Of a stretch of DNA of 35,946 nt, positions 24,776-33,011 are shown piece by piece. The position numbers and the translations under genes were made by a program. This stretch comes from Planctomycetota bacterium (GTDB taxonomy: Bacteria; Planctomycetota; Phycisphaerae; Phycisphaerales; SM1A02). Every line of letters begins with the position of its first letter. The first letter of the stretch is position 1. The stretch lies in NCBI GenBank assembly GCA_022563315.1, contig JADFNO010000018.1, forward strand, positions 1 to 35,946, given 5' to 3'. The notes beneath the pieces were generated by a model. The model was not told the DNA's origin. It did no database searches and saw only the letters and a program-made list of their open reading frames with translations.

Positions 24776-26595
24776 TGCAGACGCTCCTGTACCGTTCCGT
24801 GCGCTGGCTCGGTTCATCCGATGGTGATCGGAAACTCTCGCCAATGGTTATGGCGATTCCGATCGTCGCGGTCTTCGGCCTGAACCTCCTGATCCTGGCC
24901 TATGCCGTGCGAATCAGCTTGCCGGAAGCTGTCGATGCCTCGGCAACTTCACAGGGCGCCGGCGACACGGGACTTGTGACCCAGAACACCGCGGTGACTG
25001 CAAATGTTTCAAGGTCGGCGTCGGGTAGCGCATCGGACGTCGGGAACACCGCGGCATTTGACATTGAGGACGACGAGTGGGATATGGAGCCGCTGCGTGT
25101 CGTCAATATCTTTGCGTTGCCAAGTGTTGCCGAAAGACGAGCGGACTACCTCCGCCATTGTGCATCTTGCCACGGCCCTGAGGGTGGCGGAAACGGTCCA
25201 GCGGCGGACTATCTCCTGCCCCCGCCTCGCGATTTCGTAGGCAGTCCATTTCGCTATTCATCTCCCGGAGCAGAGCAGGAGCACGTGCTCGCGGACCTTC
25301 AACGCACGATCACGCAAGGCGTGCCGCGCAGCGCCATGCCCGGGTTCGGCGGGGTGTTGACCGAAAGTCAAATTGCCGGCCTCGCTGAATATGTACATGC
25401 AATTCGTCAACAGGGTGAGCAAGTAGCGCTACCCGAGGAGGGCATTGGAGTCGGCGTGAGGCCGCCTATCACACCCGCACTCGTCGCGCGCGGCAAAGAA
25501 CTGTTCACCACGCTGGCCTGCAACACGTGCCATGGTGACTCGGGGCGAGGCGACGGGATGAACGCCGAGGCGCTGGTCGATTTCCAAGGGCGTCCGGTAC
25601 GACCGGCCGACTTCACCTCCGGTCTCTTCAAGACCGGTCAAACACCCGAGGATTTGTGCAGAACGATTCTCTCCGGCGTCCCCGGCACGCCGATGGTCGC
25701 CTATGAGGCCGCCGTCACGCAAGACAATGACGATGACGAGGAGACCGTCAACACGTTGGATGCCTGGGCGTTGGTCAGCTACATCAGAAGCCTTCGATCC
25801 GCGCCTCAACCGCCTGGCCGAGCTTCCGGTGCATTGATTGAAGTTCGCCATGCTGCGGACGAGGGCATGATGGCGGACCCGACGCATATCGCCTGGCTGG
25901 GTGTTTGCCCGACGCTGGTTGCCGTAAAACCCTTGCAGCATCGACCGGAAGAGACGACGTCGATTGCCGTACGCGCCGTCCGCACGGCTGAGCAGCTTGC
26001 GATCTGTTTAGAGTGGCAGGACGAGACGCTCGATCTGGCGCGCGGCAATGAGGTGTACCCGGACGCGGCTGCCATGACATTCGGGCTAGGCGACGAGCCG
26101 CCACCGCTTCCGATCGGACTCGGTGTGGAAGATGATAGGTCGGGAGACCCGGTCAATATCTGGCACTGGTCAGCGGATCGACAATATGAGGTGACAACAG
26201 GACAGCCCAGCGCACTCGTGGCCGCAAGTGAATTACAGGGCGATTGGTATCTATTTGTGCAGGGATCAACCGCGAAGATACCCGAGGTTGAGCCGATCGA
26301 TCAGCCTGACCGTGCAATAGCGATCCGCGCCACGCTCGACGCCAATGCACATGGCCTTGGTCCGATCGTCATCCAACCGCCGTCATCACAACACACGTCC
26401 ACGACCGCAACCTGGTCAGGCGGCATGTGGCGGATCGTGATCGTTCGATCGCTGTCATCTGCGGATGAGCAAGATGTGCAGTTCACATCCGCCCGGCGCA
26501 TTCCAGTTTCGTTCGCTCTCTACAACGGCTCGAAAGGAGATCACGCAGCCGTCAAGCTCGTCTCCGCCTGGCACTGGCTGGAGGTGATGCCGTAA
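24775..26595 (+). CDS. Diheme cytochrome c fused to an ethylbenzene-dehydrogenase-gamma-like heme b domain
   Basis: The 606-residue protein has one N-terminal membrane helix (about 25-45). Two cytochrome c domains follow, with heme sites CASCH at about 129-133 and CNTCH at about 249-253. The remaining 250 residues match the ethylbenzene dehydrogenase/DMSO-reductase-family gamma subunit: AIRAVRTAEQL-type strands, GDPVNIWHWSADRQYEV, and the closing SFALYNGSKGDHAAVKLVSAWHWLEV. In that family the gamma subunit holds a heme b, often with Met and Lys ligands. The usual partners (molybdenum alpha and Fe-S beta subunits) are not here. As a fusion it could pass electrons from c hemes to b heme or back. 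It is the last gene of the cluster. Confidence 0.87.
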   Translation: MQTLLYRSVRWLGSSDGDRKLSPMVMAIPIVAVFGLNLLILAYAVRISLPEAVDASATSQGAGDTGLVTQNTAVTANVSRSASGSASDVGNTAAFDIEDDEWDMEPLRVVNIFALPSVAERRADYLRHCASCHGPEGGGNGPAADYLLPPPRDFVGSPFRYSSPGAEQEHVLADLQRTITQGVPRSAMPGFGGVLTESQIAGLAEYVHAIRQQGEQVALPEEGIGVGVRPPITPALVARGKELFTTLACNTCHGDSGRGDGMNAEALVDFQGRPVRPADFTSGLFKTGQTPEDLCRTILSGVPGTPMVAYEAAVTQDNDDDEETVNTLDAWALVSYIRSLRSAPQPPGRASGALIEVRHAADEGMMADPTHIAWLGVCPTLVAVKPLQHRPEETTSIAVRAVRTAEQLAICLEWQDETLDLARGNEVYPDAAAMTFGLGDEPPPLPIGLGVEDDRSGDPVNIWHWSADRQYEVTTGQPSALVAASELQGDWYLFVQGSTAKIPEVEPIDQPDRAIAIRATLDANAHGLGPIVIQPPSSQHTSTTATWSGGMWRIVIVRSLSSADEQDVQFTSARRIPVSFALYNGSKGDHAAVKLVSAWHWLEVMP

Positions 26596-26678
26596 CTGCC
26601 CTGGCGTCAGGTCTCACTATCCGGTGGAGCCGTCATGCTGCTTTCGATGATATGTTTTCGGCATGCCGCCGAGCCGTT

Positions 26679-26743
26679 GTCGGCAACGATATCGGAGATA
26701 TTCACCGCCTTCTGGAACTCGCCGAGCGTGACGCCAGTGTCGA
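26679..26743. repeat. Segment related to 32745-32801
   Basis: GTCGGCAACGATATCGGAGA and the following 45 bp match 32745-32801 with differences every third base over part of the length. Read on the plus strand both give a peptide of the form NDxxDxHxLLELAERxA. The rest of 26596-26678 shows nothing I recognise. Confidence 0.5.
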
Positions 26744-26745
26744 CG

Positions 26746-26912
26746 GTGACGGGCCGAGTCCTGCCCCAAGACGGTGGCCTGGACACCCTGTCGGGCGGCT
26801 TGGGCAGGGGGTGGGGACCGATTGACATCAAGGCCCGCTCGCGTGGACGCGGCGGCGCACAACTGACGCCTTGATGCCTTCCTCTACGGATACGGTCCCC
26901 AGTTGGCGAGGC
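26746..26912 (-). repeat. Interspersed 3'-module repeat, copy 1
   Basis: This stretch parallels 28885-29083 in the same orientation: GTGACGGGCCGAGTCCTGCC, GGCTTGGGCAGGGG, GTGGACGCGGCG, and then the reverse complement of a LANWGP-stop coding end (CCCAGTTGGCGAG). So it contains the end of a tagged gene and about 140 bp downstream of it on the minus strand. There are substitutions and indels between the copies. Confidence 0.6.
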
Positions 26913-26964
26913 GGGCGAGGAGACCGCTTGCGCCGACGTTGCCATCGCCGTCGAAGTTGGGCGG
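26884..26964 (-). pseudogene. Remnant dockerin-like C-terminal tag (LANWGPYP-stop)
   Basis: Read on the minus strand, this gives PPNFDGDGNVGASGLLARLANWGPYP and a stop. It is a mutated form of a DFDGDGNVGxxDLLALLANWGPCP tag. It lies 50 bp downstream of the sugar dehydrogenase stop in another frame, so it may be the frameshifted tail of that gene, or of a lost one. Between the two (26965-27013) there is no other feature. Confidence 0.6.
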
Positions 26965-27013
26965 CGTGCGCGATGATCCAGTCGCGGCGCATCTCCCCGG
27001 CACCGTCATCTAG

Positions 27014-28540
27014 TCATCGGCCTGCAGAGCGACGGGGACTGGCGTTCGACGACACCACGACGATTCGCTCCACCACGCCCGTGTTACCGATCGGGGCCAG
27101 CTCGATTGAACCGCATACATATATCTCACCGTCCTCATCTTCGCCGAATCCCTTGAGGAACAGTCCATATGGAATGTCGTCCTCGGTGATTCTGAAGCGC
27201 CGGATCTCGAAGTCGCCCGGCATGGGCTCGGCGATAAAGTAGAGGCTCCCGGAGGGCACAACGAACTCCTGGGCGAAATCACCGAACACATACGTGCCGA
27301 CCAGGCTGGGTGACTGCGACCCCCGATAGACGAAGCCGCCGATCACCGTAATTCCGCCCTCGAGCGGGAATCCGGACCCGGGATGAGAGTATTCAACGAT
27401 CGGGTCGAGCAACGGCTCGCCAAAGGGGCCGGTGTCGGGGCATATATCCGGGGGGTTGGTGGGGTTGAACGGATCGAAGCAGTGGAAACCCTCCTTGATC
27501 ACCCATCCGTAGTTGCCGCCGTTGATGACGATGTTGACCTCCTCGAAGAGGTTCTGGCCGACGTCAGCGAGGAACAGCGCGCCGTCACCGCCCGGACCAT
27601 CATCGAATGAGAACTTGTATGGGTTGCGCATCCCATAGGCGTAGATCTCGTCCACGCCGGTCGTGGCCGCGAAAGGGTTGTCCGGCGGAATGCCATAGGG
27701 CAAAGGCGCCGGATCGTCGTCCCTATCACAGGTGCCGATCGTATCACCGTGAGCAAGGTGGGCTGGCAATGCCGCCCGGGCAATGGTGATTGTGCGGCCG
27801 TTGATCCGGTTTCCCGGAGGGACATGGCAAATTGTGATGGGGCTGTCGACGTCAATCCGCAAGATGGCGCCGAGTGCGGTCTCGATATTCTGCCCGTTGC
27901 CGATCGGGCCGTGAGAGGGTGGATCGTCGGCAAGCCCGTCGTGGGCCCCGCCGCCGTCGCCCAAGGTGAAGTAGAGAAAACCATCCGGCCCGAACGCGAC
28001 ATCACCGCCATCATGGTTGAACTGGGGTTCGTCGATCGCGAACAGAATGATCTCGGAATCGGGGTCCGCGATGTTGGGGTTATCGTCCGAAACACGATAC
28101 TCCGCCAGGATCGCCGTGTGACAGCCGCGGCTCGTGTCGAAACACGGCTCGTCCGGACTGCCCTCTCGCGGCGCGCTGTAACGAACAAAGAATCGCCCGT
28201 TCACCGTGTACATCGGATGAAAGGCCAACCCAAGCAGTCCGCGTTCGTCAAAAAACTCGTTGAGCTCCGGAAGCTTGTCTGCAATGTCGAGGAACGGAGT
28301 GGCCAAGAGCTCACCGTCCTGGACGATCCAAATCTGGCCGGGCTGATCCGGAATGAACAGGCGTCCCGATCCGTCTCCGGCATGAGTGACGCTAAGCGGC
28401 GCAGCCAGTCCCGTCACGACTGGCTCCAGCTCAATCGTAAAGTCACCGGGGGGGATCTGGGCTTGGGCGAGGTTTGCACCCGCTACGCACACGCACCCAA
28501 ATACGATGACGGTGATGGACTTGCTGGAAATCGTGCGCAT
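27014..28540 (-). CDS. PQQ-type glucose/sorbosone dehydrogenase family protein, secreted
   Basis: I chose ATG 28540: AGGAGG lies 8 nt upstream and a signal peptide follows (MRTISSKSITVIVFGCVCVA, cut near AQAQ). The 508-residue protein is a soluble PQQ-dependent sugar dehydrogenase-like propeller. Signatures are VTGLAAPLSVTHAGDGSGRLF, ERGLLGLAFHPMY, FNHDGGDVAFGPDGFLYFTLGDGGG, YAYGMRNPYKFSFD and LFLADVGQNLFEEVN. It would oxidise sugars or related alcohols in the periplasm with PQQ. Residues of about 236-275 form an insert with CHVPPGN and AHLAHGDTIGTC (27716-27835), which I recall as a Cys/His mini-motif of exported proteins. The C-terminus ends abruptly (SSNASPRRSAGR), perhaps frameshifted away from the tag at 26884. 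Confidence 0.88.
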   Translation of the reverse strand: MRTISSKSITVIVFGCVCVAGANLAQAQIPPGDFTIELEPVVTGLAAPLSVTHAGDGSGRLFIPDQPGQIWIVQDGELLATPFLDIADKLPELNEFFDERGLLGLAFHPMYTVNGRFFVRYSAPREGSPDEPCFDTSRGCHTAILAEYRVSDDNPNIADPDSEIILFAIDEPQFNHDGGDVAFGPDGFLYFTLGDGGGAHDGLADDPPSHGPIGNGQNIETALGAILRIDVDSPITICHVPPGNRINGRTITIARAALPAHLAHGDTIGTCDRDDDPAPLPYGIPPDNPFAATTGVDEIYAYGMRNPYKFSFDDGPGGDGALFLADVGQNLFEEVNIVINGGNYGWVIKEGFHCFDPFNPTNPPDICPDTGPFGEPLLDPIVEYSHPGSGFPLEGGITVIGGFVYRGSQSPSLVGTYVFGDFAQEFVVPSGSLYFIAEPMPGDFEIRRFRITEDDIPYGLFLKGFGEDEDGEIYVCGSIELAPIGNTGVVERIVVVSSNASPRRSAGR

Positions 28541-28745
28541 TTTGATTCGCCTCCTGAAGGATGCGTCGATTTGCTCGACGCGGAACACACGGAACATTGT
28601 CGCCGGAAACTGTTGGCGACCACCCACGCGTTGCTGTCACAACGCCGGCACCCTACCGAACGGGTCCGAACTCTCAAGGATGTTCCAGCCCAGGGCCGCT
28701 CTTGCAGAAAGTCCCAAATTTGACAAGAAAAATTGGTTGACGTCG

Positions 28746-28868
28746 GATGACCCGACATACGCCATTTGACGTTCGCCCGGCTGCACCGCCGACCTTTCCG
28801 AGCACGAGTGGAACGCCCCGCCCGGGAACCCAAGTTCCTTATCACTTGCTTCTGACCGGAATCGACGG
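28746..28868 (-). repeat. Interspersed repeat, copy C
   Basis: This is the third copy of the repeat at 1374 and 4808, on the reverse strand, recognisable from CCGTCGATTCCGGTCAGAAG and AGGAACTTGGG read on the minus strand. Its hairpin is weaker than in copies A and B. It lies upstream of the sugar dehydrogenase gene. The stretch 28541-28745 between them shows nothing I recognise. Confidence 0.7.
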
Positions 28869-28884
28869 TGCCGGGAGTCCGGGG

Positions 28885-29083
28885 GTGACAGGCCGAGTCT
28901 TGCCCCAAAACGGTGGCGAGTAGCCCTTCTTGGGGCGCTTGGGCAGGGGTAGGAACGGATTGACAGCGAGGCCTGCGGGCGTGGACGCGGCGCTGGACGC
29001 GCCGGCGAGCGTCGGTTGACGATCATCCTGCCGTGGCCGGCGGGGCTTCACGTTTACGGACACGGCCCCCAGTTGGCGAGGAG
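28885..29083 (-). repeat. Interspersed 3'-module repeat, copy 2
   Basis: This is the partner of 26746-26912. It holds the same string of blocks (GTGACAGGCCGAGTCTTGCC, GCGCTTGGGCAGGGG, GTGGACGCGGCG) and ends in the coding end of a LANWGPCP-stop tag. It is directly followed on the minus strand by repeat copy C, giving a compound element. Confidence 0.6.
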
Positions 29084-29107
29084 GGTGACGAGGTCGAATG
29101 CGGCGTG
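29054..29107 (-). pseudogene. Remnant dockerin-like C-terminal tag (LANWGPCP-stop)
   Basis: On the minus strand the sequence reads HAAFDLVTLLANWGPCP and a stop. The tag itself is intact, but no gene body precedes it in frame: 29108-29398 has no credible protein on either strand. It is the orphan end of a lost exported protein. Confidence 0.6.
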
Positions 29108-29398
29108 AGAGATGCGATAACTGGCATGACAAGAGAAAGCAACCGTGCCGACCGCGTTGAGCGTACACTGAACCCTGAGACTTGGCGGTTCCTTCGCGAC
29201 CTCTGGCGAGTCGAGGCAGGTCCGCCGCGGGCGGAAGCGGCAGGGGTCGGATTGAATAGCGAGAATGCTGCCAAATGCGCTGAACGTCGAACGACCATCG
29301 GTTTATTGATGCTTGAATTGCCAAATGAATACTTGAGGTAACGAGGGAACCTCAAAACGTGGCCGTCTGAGGATGGTCCTCATTTCGTTGGCGGTTCA

Positions 29399-32300
29399 AT
29401 GTTCAATAAATACCGCCTGCGAGATCAGGTAACGGAAATGACCGGGAAGCGACTGCAACGCATCTTTCTGTTTATCGGCGCCACAGTTGTGCTAGTCGTG
29501 ATCCTGGGCGTCTGGGTATCCCACCAGTTCCCGGCGCTCACGAACGGACCGAAGTCAAGTGCCGAGATGCTGGAAGCTCTGTTCAAGACGCCCATCCGCA
29601 CGGTCACCGCTTCAACGGACTATGTTCTCAAGCACATCGAGCAGGAGGCCGTCAAGCTCTTTGTCAAATCCTGCGATCTTCCTCCCGAAACGGAGAAGCG
29701 ACTGCTTGAAATGGTGAGCGGGGAGGACTTCTCAGAGGTGACGGTCCCCTTCGTCTTCTACCTGTACGAGCTCTACGGCGCACCTGCGACAACCGAAGCG
29801 GTGGCCACCACCGACCTCGCCTACGCGGAGGAAACGATCGAACCCGGGCCGCAGGCCGGCAACGACCGCTCGGGCCTTTCAGAATTGGTGCAGCGATCGC
29901 GCGACGTCAGGAAGCACGTCGAACGTGCGCTGCAACTCTTCGACGCCCTGTTCCTCCAGGTGAAGCCGGGGGCGGCCGAGAAAGGCCTGCCCCTGCGCGA
30001 GCGCTACGATGACGCCGCCTACCAGCGCATCACGGAGATCGTGCGCGAAGCGGCCGACGACTTTCTGGCGAGCGCGGACGATGCGGTCGGCCAGGGAATC
30101 GAGGACAACCAGTACCGTCAGATGCTTGAACAGCTCGTCAACGATGAAGAGCGTTTGACCGTGTTTGTCGAGTTCTTCACCGATTACATCCGCCAGCTGT
30201 CCGACAGCTGGTTCCAATCGTTCGTGCAACGGGAACAGCGCAAGGACGATCGGGCAGCGTGGGTGCAGGATTGTATCAACGGTAATCGGTATTACGCGAT
30301 CGCTGACTATGCCCGTTCCCGCAGTGAGCGGAAGCTGGTCGTTCACGTCGTGGTCGATGGTCTGCAAGGCAAGTTGCTAGAAGGGTTGATCCAGCTCTCC
30401 AGTGGTAACCGCCAGGGGTCCGCCGCGCGCTACGTGACCGAGCTGGTTGATCTGCATCAGTCCGAAAGGATGGACCCATCCCGCTACGACTCGAAGATGC
30501 CGTTCGGGCTGGGAAAGGATGTGATCGAGTTGGTTGAGAAGGCCCTGGATAGGCCCGACTACTTGGAGAATCTCAAGAAGTACGTCTTTGCCCCCGAGGC
30601 GCCCGCGGTGATCGTGAACGTGGCGACGGTCGATACGCCTAGCATCTCAGTGCGGAACATACCGATCGTTAGCAGCGGCCATCCGGTGGCGGGCCCCTTC
30701 GGGACAGGCATTCCAAACTTTTCGTACATCGACCGACGGTCAGGCCGCGACTGGTACTTCTGGGGCAGCGACGTATTGTACATGCGACAGATCTTTGGCA
30801 ACCGCGAGGGCGAAATACCCAATGGAGAAAAACGCTCCGAAGGTCCGGGGGCACGAACACTCTTTGAGCGACTGTGGCGATTCAACACCGTCAGTTCCAT
30901 GGCGAGCGTGGATACCGGTGCGCTGGAGAAGATCGCGGCCGAGGTCGGAATGGTGGTTGGCGAGGTCAAACGCAACTACCCGGAAAAGACAATGCTTTTG
31001 CGCCTCTATCGGCGAGCTCGGATGGAAGAAGAGCTCAACGAACGGCGGCGTTGGCTCCGGGAGCACCGCGATCTGAGTAACAGTTTTCTGGGAGCGCTGC
31101 TGGTTGATTCGATCACCCTCAAAACCTTCCATGAGTACGCCCGATTCCTGGCTGAGCATGAGGACGAGGGGTTGCCCGATTACCTCCTTTGGTACAACCC
31201 CTGGCCTGACCATTTCGCTCATTTCGTGGGCCCGTATTCAGATGAGATCATCGGCTACCAAGGTGAGTACGACCGGCTGGACTTTTATCTCGGCAAACTC
31301 ATCGAGATCTATCAGTCGGTCAAAACCATGGATGGGCAGTCCACCTATGACCGCACGCTTTTCGGCGTGGTCAGCGATCATGGATTGATCTACACGCCCC
31401 GACTGGTTTCCACTGACAAGCTTCTGTTTGAGGCCATGCGCGATGAAGACATCGACATTCGCTACCACAAGCTGACAGCAGATGAAGGTGGGTTGCCCTT
31501 GATCCGCCGTCGCGACGACGTCACGCCCCTCCGTGGTTTTGACGCCGTTGTCGGCTCCACCGCCGGTGGTTCCTACATCATTGATCTCTTCGACATCAAT
31601 GAGGCACACGGAGACGGCGCAGCTTGGCAGCGCCATCCCGGCTATCACCAGATGCGCCGCTATCGCCTCTTGAGCGGCCAGACCATTGACTGGATCGAGC
31701 AACTCAAACATCACCTCAGAGATACGATGGACCTGGCGCTCGTGCGGGAATATGGGCCGAGCGCCGAACAGCGGTGGCCGCTGGAGGTCGAATCGGTCGT
31801 GCGCATCATCACGCCCGATCGTGGGGAGGCCCGCGTTCACCGCATTGGAACGACAGGCGCGGGCGGCAGCCAGACGGTTCGTTACCGCTACGAAGTCCTC
31901 GGCGAGCAGGACCCGCTCGACCTTGCCGGTTCTGTTCGTGCTTATCTCATCGCCCCAGGCGGACCTTCCGTCGAAGAGGTTCAAGCGGCGATCCGCCGGT
32001 GCGTCGAATCACCGGATGGCTGCGACGACCGCCGGTGGCAAGAGCTCCTTTCTTACACGCTTCGCTCTGACGCTGTGTACCAGTATTCGCATCTTTACGA
32101 CTCGGACCGGGCCGGCACGATTAACATCTTCCCGCTGCGGCATGTGGGGATGAACTCGAAGGTACCCGGCCGGCATGCGGGGGAAGCGTTCGGCGAAAAG
32201 AACGGGATCCAGGTTTACTTCGGAGCCTCACTGGAGCGAGCGCGGATCCAAACCGCTCGCAACGGCTCGCTGCCGGTAACCCTGTATCATTGGCTCGTCG

Positions 32301-32407
32301 GCGACGAACGTTTCTATGCTCTCGATCCTAAAAGCGGCGTCAGCCCAGCGAGACAATTCGGCTATCGGTCTCTTTTAGACGAGTCGGCGTTCGAACCAAT
32401 CCACTAA
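29399..32407 (+). CDS. Membrane-anchored alkaline-phosphatase-superfamily protein (1002 residues)
   Basis: The ATG at 29399 and a second in-frame ATG at 29438 both precede a single membrane helix (about residues 21-44, RIFLFIGATVVLVVILGVW). A helical region without recognised family covers about 45-305. The alkaline-phosphatase/phosphodiesterase fold then begins: VVHVVVDGLQGKLLE (about 312-326) holds the first metal Asp, PDHFAHFVGP (about 603-612) and YDRLDFYLGKLIEIY follow, then FGVVSDHGL (about 655-663) and a late His in PGRHAGEAFGEKNG (about 922-935). These give the metal ligands of type I phosphodiesterases. The domain would face the periplasm. The nucleophile is not certain from sequence. 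The gene stands alone; its substrate is unknown. Confidence 0.75.
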   Translation: MFNKYRLRDQVTEMTGKRLQRIFLFIGATVVLVVILGVWVSHQFPALTNGPKSSAEMLEALFKTPIRTVTASTDYVLKHIEQEAVKLFVKSCDLPPETEKRLLEMVSGEDFSEVTVPFVFYLYELYGAPATTEAVATTDLAYAEETIEPGPQAGNDRSGLSELVQRSRDVRKHVERALQLFDALFLQVKPGAAEKGLPLRERYDDAAYQRITEIVREAADDFLASADDAVGQGIEDNQYRQMLEQLVNDEERLTVFVEFFTDYIRQLSDSWFQSFVQREQRKDDRAAWVQDCINGNRYYAIADYARSRSERKLVVHVVVDGLQGKLLEGLIQLSSGNRQGSAARYVTELVDLHQSERMDPSRYDSKMPFGLGKDVIELVEKALDRPDYLENLKKYVFAPEAPAVIVNVATVDTPSISVRNIPIVSSGHPVAGPFGTGIPNFSYIDRRSGRDWYFWGSDVLYMRQIFGNREGEIPNGEKRSEGPGARTLFERLWRFNTVSSMASVDTGALEKIAAEVGMVVGEVKRNYPEKTMLLRLYRRARMEEELNERRRWLREHRDLSNSFLGALLVDSITLKTFHEYARFLAEHEDEGLPDYLLWYNPWPDHFAHFVGPYSDEIIGYQGEYDRLDFYLGKLIEIYQSVKTMDGQSTYDRTLFGVVSDHGLIYTPRLVSTDKLLFEAMRDEDIDIRYHKLTADEGGLPLIRRRDDVTPLRGFDAVVGSTAGGSYIIDLFDINEAHGDGAAWQRHPGYHQMRRYRLLSGQTIDWIEQLKHHLRDTMDLALVREYGPSAEQRWPLEVESVVRIITPDRGEARVHRIGTTGAGGSQTVRYRYEVLGEQDPLDLAGSVRAYLIAPGGPSVEEVQAAIRRCVESPDGCDDRRWQELLSYTLRSDAVYQYSHLYDSDRAGTINIFPLRHVGMNSKVPGRHAGEAFGEKNGIQVYFGASLERARIQTARNGSLPVTLYHWLVGDERFYALDPKSGVSPARQFGYRSLLDESAFEPIH

Positions 32408-32567
32408 TGCGGCCCGCTTCTGCGGTGCGGACTGCACGTTATTCAAATGAAATGGTGCGCAGGGCCTACGCTAGTTTTGGTCCTTGGGGTATTCATTCCG
32501 ACGGAGCGAGCGCCTCCGTCGCCATCCCGTCCGGTTCCAATCTTCAGCCGAACCCATCGAGCATGGG

Positions 32568-32771
32568 TCAGGTGTCTTCGCCCGCGACGAGGTTCTCGAG
32601 CTTCGCAAGCCGCGCCTCAATCTGCAGCAGTTTGTGGATGATGATGACATGCGTCTTCTTGGCGTCGATCCCTACGGGGCTGTCTTCGCTGGCGATCAGC
32701 TTTTCGATCTCGCCGTAGTCCGATGCGGGAATCTCCGGTTCCATGTCGGCAACGATACCAGAGATCCTCAC
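32568..32771 (-). CDS. Possible small protein with C-terminal coiled coil
   Basis: Starting from GTG 32771, this 67-residue reading has protein-like character: SDYGEIEKLIASEDSPVGID, then THVIIIHKLLQIEARLAKLE, a likely amphipathic helix or coiled coil. A TAG stop lies two codons upstream of the GTG and there is no clear ribosome binding site, so it may be the tail of a broken longer gene. Function unknown. Confidence 0.35.
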   Translation of the reverse strand: MRISGIVADMEPEIPASDYGEIEKLIASEDSPVGIDAKKTHVIIIHKLLQIEARLAKLENLVAGEDT

Positions 32772-32909
32772 CAGCTGCTAGAGCTCGCCGAACGCGAGGC
32801 CATCATGGCTATTGACGCCAGCCATTCCTGCGTCTCGGCGATACGGGAGGTGTTCAAGGATGTGGTGAGGGTGGCGGCGCTGTTGGACGGAGACCTGAGC
32901 GATGTATGA
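32745..32909 (+). other. Possible coding remnant on the plus strand
   Basis: The plus frame reads NDTRDPHQLLELAEREAIMA, then IDASHSCVSAIREVFKDVVR, and stops at 32909. Compared with 26679-26743 the changes fall mostly on third codon positions of this frame, which suggests past selection on a peptide. I cannot name a family, and the 5' part lies over the small minus-strand ORF. Confidence 0.25.
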
Positions 32910-33011
32910 GCTGAGCCAGATTAGGTCTGTTTTTTTAGGTCTCGACAGCACGTAGTGGCACGGATTGACGCGTGCTTGACTGTGGTGGAAGTGCGCTGGT
33001 GATGTGAAACC

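Noticed and set aside
27749-28723. A 324-codon open frame on the plus strand
   Set aside because: It is antisense to the sugar dehydrogenase, which has a signal peptide, ribosome binding site and conserved motifs.
29033-29341. A 102-codon open frame upstream of the phosphatase-like gene
   Set aside because: It starts inside a repeat, overlaps a tag remnant on the other strand and shows no protein-like motif.
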